This document shows positions 17,201 to 20,005 of a stretch of 20,005 bases of DNA, one piece after another. Position 1 is the stretch's first letter; each line of letters starts with the position of its first letter. The stretch is from an uncultured Ruminococcus sp. (GTDB lineage Bacteria; Bacillota; Clostridia; Oscillospirales; CAG-272). A model generated the notes under the pieces. It had not been told where the DNA came from. It did not search any database and was given only the letters and a program-made list of their open reading frames with translations. Position numbers and translations under genes: made by a program. The stretch spans positions 1 through 20,005 of the forward strand of contig CACZOH010000160.1 of the NCBI GenBank assembly GCA_902782785.1. Reading direction: 5' to 3'.

Positions 17201-20005
17201 GCACGGCTTCAGAAAAAGAATGGCTACCGCAAACGGCAGAAAGGTTCTTAAAAGAAGACGCGCAAAAGGCAGAGAAAGACTGACCTATTGATTTGCTTGA
17301 TTTGGCTTATGCCGCTCTATCAAACCTCTGCAACACAGGGGTTTTTTAGTTAAAAATGAGATACTATACACTTAAGGAAAATCATCTTTTCGCAAAGGCG
17401 TACAGAAGCGGAGAAAGAGCCGGGGGAAAATATATAAGCGTTTACGTTATGCCCGATTATCATGCTGCGCGTTTACAGCGAGCCAATCCACTTAAATCGA
17501 GGATCAACCGTGTCGGTATTTCCGTCACGAAAAAGCTCGGCGTCGCGGTCAGGCGTAACCGTGTCAAACGGATAATACGCGAGGCCTATTACAAAGCATT
17601 GAAAACGCTTGATCTGAAAACCGGCAAAATAATAGTTATTTCGGCAAGATCCGCGGCCGTGTACGCCAAAACGGATGATATTTACGGCGAGCTTGCACAG
17701 GCGCTTTGCAAAACGGGCGTCGCTTCGGGAGAGGAGAGTGAAAAGGCGTGAGTAAAATATTCATGTTTCTCATAAACTTTTACAGAAAATACCTTTCACA
17801 GCTCAAAAAATATCCCACCTGCAAGTACTATCCCACCTGCTCGGAATACGGCTATGAATGTATCCGCATACACGGATGGTTCACAGGCTCATTTCTCGCG
17901 CTGTGGAGAATACTGCGCTGCAATCCGTTTTCACGCGGAGGCGTCGACTATCCGCCCGAAAAAAAGGCGAAGGTCAGGATGATAAGACCTAAGGAAAGAA
18001 TTTAATTGAAAGGATCAACCGATGAGTGCCATTCTCGGATACCTTGCGGAAGGGTTGAAATACCTGATGATATTCTGCGACTGGATAAGCGGTCAGCATT
18101 ACTGGATCTCGCTTTTTCTGTTCGCGCTCATCATCAAGCTGATACTTTTCCCGTTCAGTATCAAACAACAGAAAAGCCAGCAGAAACTGGCGAAGCTTCG
18201 CCCGAAGGAAGAGGCAATCAGAAGGAAGTACAGGGACGATAAAAGCCAGGAAGCGATGCGTAAGATGAACGAGGAGATCCAGGCTATGTACCGCGAGGAG
18301 AAGTACAGCCAGTTCGGCGGCTGTCTCCCGATGCTTCTGCAGATGCCCATTCTTTTCTCGCTTTACTACATCATTCAGAATCCGCTCCATTACGTCTGCC
18401 GCTTCGGAAAAGCGCAGATAGAGGTCATAATGGAGACGTTCCACAGGATAACCGGTTACGCAAGCGCGTCAAACTATCAGAACCTTACGATAAAAGCGAC
18501 GGGCTTTTTGTCCGACGCCGCAAACCGTCAGAGCCTTATCAACGCGCTGCCCGTAGACGGCTCGATCCCCACGGGCGCGGTCAACGCGGCGGGCCAGGCG
18601 TTTGCAAACTACGGCGAATTCCGCGCCGACCTTGTAACGCAGCTTACGGAAAAAAGCTATCCGGATTTCAAAATGTTCGGATTTGTCGATCTGTCCGTGA
18701 CCCCGTCCGAGCAGATCTGGTGGTATATTCTGATACCGATAATCACATTCGGCATACTGCTTCTCACGGCTAAGCTGCAGAAGAAATTCACGTATCAGCC
18801 GCTGTCCGCGGAGATGCAGCAGAAGAACTTCAGCATGAAGCTCATGGAGTATATGATGCCCGCCATGTCCGCGGTGTTCGCGTTCACGCTGCCGTCGGCT
18901 CTGGCGCTTTACTGGATCTATCAGAACATACTCGGCTTCGGTCAGCAGATAATACTGTCCAAGATGTTCCCGACGCCCAAGATGACGGACGCGGAGATCA
19001 AGGAGGCGCTGAGAGAAGCAGACAGACTTGAGTACGAGCGCAAGAAAGCGGAAGAAAAACGAAAGAAAGAGATACTTGAGGAGGAAAGAGCGCTGGCGGA
19101 AACGAGCCGCGCGACGGGAGTTCCCGAGGGTTGGGTAGAACCTCTCGGCCGTTCCTCCGTAAAGAAGGAAGAGAGCGCGGACCCGAAGAAAAAGAAAAAC
19201 AAGGGCATAGACCGCGCGGAAATGAAAAACGATAAGAAGGACGACGGTTAAGACCGTTTGAAAACCGAAAATATGAAAAAAGAATTGATCAAGACCGCGC
19301 CGACGGTGGAAGCCGCAGTCAAAGCGGCTTGCGACGAGCTCGGCGTATCGGAGCACGACGTGACGTACGACGTGCTCATCCAGCCGAAAAAAGGCTTTCT
19401 CGGCATAGGCGCAGCGGACGCAAAGGTAAAGGTTGAATATAACGTAAAGCCCTCGTCCTCGGCGCTGCAGTTCACAAAAACGCTTCTCAAAAATATGGAG
19501 ATCGACGCGGAGGTCAGGACAGAGGTGTCTGAAAGCGGCGAATATCTCATAAACATAGAGGGAGAGGAAGCGGGCATCCTGATAGGTCACCACGGCGAGA
19601 CGCTTGACGCCCTGCAGTATCTCTGCAACCTCGCCGCCAACAAAAAGGAAAACGAGGACGACGACAGAGAATACACCAGAGTGACCGTCGATATATCCGG
19701 CTACCGCGCAAAGCGTGAGGAAACGCTCCGCAGTCTCGCAAGAAGAACGGCGGAAAAAGCGCTCCGCTATAAGAGAAGCGTGTCTCTTGAACCGATGCCC
19801 AGCCATGAGCGCAGGATAATACATTCCGAGGTGCAGAAGATCGAGGGAGTCACCACAAACTCGATAGGCTCGGAAAACAACAGAAGAGTCGTTATAATGC
19901 CCGAAAAGAAATAAGGGCAAAGGGGCTGTCGCGTTAAGCAAGAGCCCCTTTAACGTCCCGTAAGGGACAATTCATGTCCGATAGGACAACTCATGCCGAC
20001 AGGCA

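Overview
The window reads as chromosome from an anaerobic Bacillota of class Clostridia, probably an uncultured gut- or rumen-type Oscillospirales-like lineage. The grounds are the Firmicutes-type rpmH-rnpA-yidD-yidC-jag cluster, a YajC/TIGR04086-like pair, strong sigma-A promoters and AGGAGG ribosome sites, a clostripain-family protease, and a dockerin-bearing secreted glycosidase. The lineage is an inference. I saw no phage, transposon, CRISPR, rRNA or tRNA sequence.

Left part (1-6481, minus strand): three translationally coupled genes form one unit read leftwards from a promoter near 6504-6530. First is a membrane-anchored protein with a DUF5722-like barrel that seems to have lost its catalytic glutamate. 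Second is a secreted GH99/GH71-like glycosidase with an internal dockerin and a C-terminal CBM9-like module. Third is a BadF/N-acetylglucosamine-kinase-like sugar kinase, cut by the window edge. Together they suggest extracellular glycan breakdown linked to cytosolic amino-sugar phosphorylation.

Middle (6593-11430): yajC (Sec accessory subunit) and a small four-helix membrane protein run rightwards. They meet a convergent gene for a membrane-anchored clostripain-like C11 protease at a shared bidirectional terminator. The protease is divergent from a signal-less DUF11 repeat protein, which is tail-to-tail, one base apart, with a MazF endoribonuclease that has no adjacent antitoxin.

Right-centre (11402-16985, plus): a consensus extended -10 promoter drives a MoxR AAA+ ATPase, a DUF58 protein, a large TgpA-like membrane transglutaminase and mini-RNase III (mrnC). 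The junctions overlap or nearly touch.

Right end (17018-20005, plus): rpmH, rnpA, yidD, yidC and jag, the set normally next to oriC. Here mrnC stands where dnaA would be expected, and I see no DnaA-box cluster. After jag comes a terminator-like hairpin. A tandem run of small tetraloop hairpins follows, separated by AAYTCA(T) linkers and with changed but still paired stems; it runs off the window and is the least explained structure here.

No intergenic stretch exceeds 300 bases. The longest (about 155-175 bp) hold the promoters and hairpins listed.
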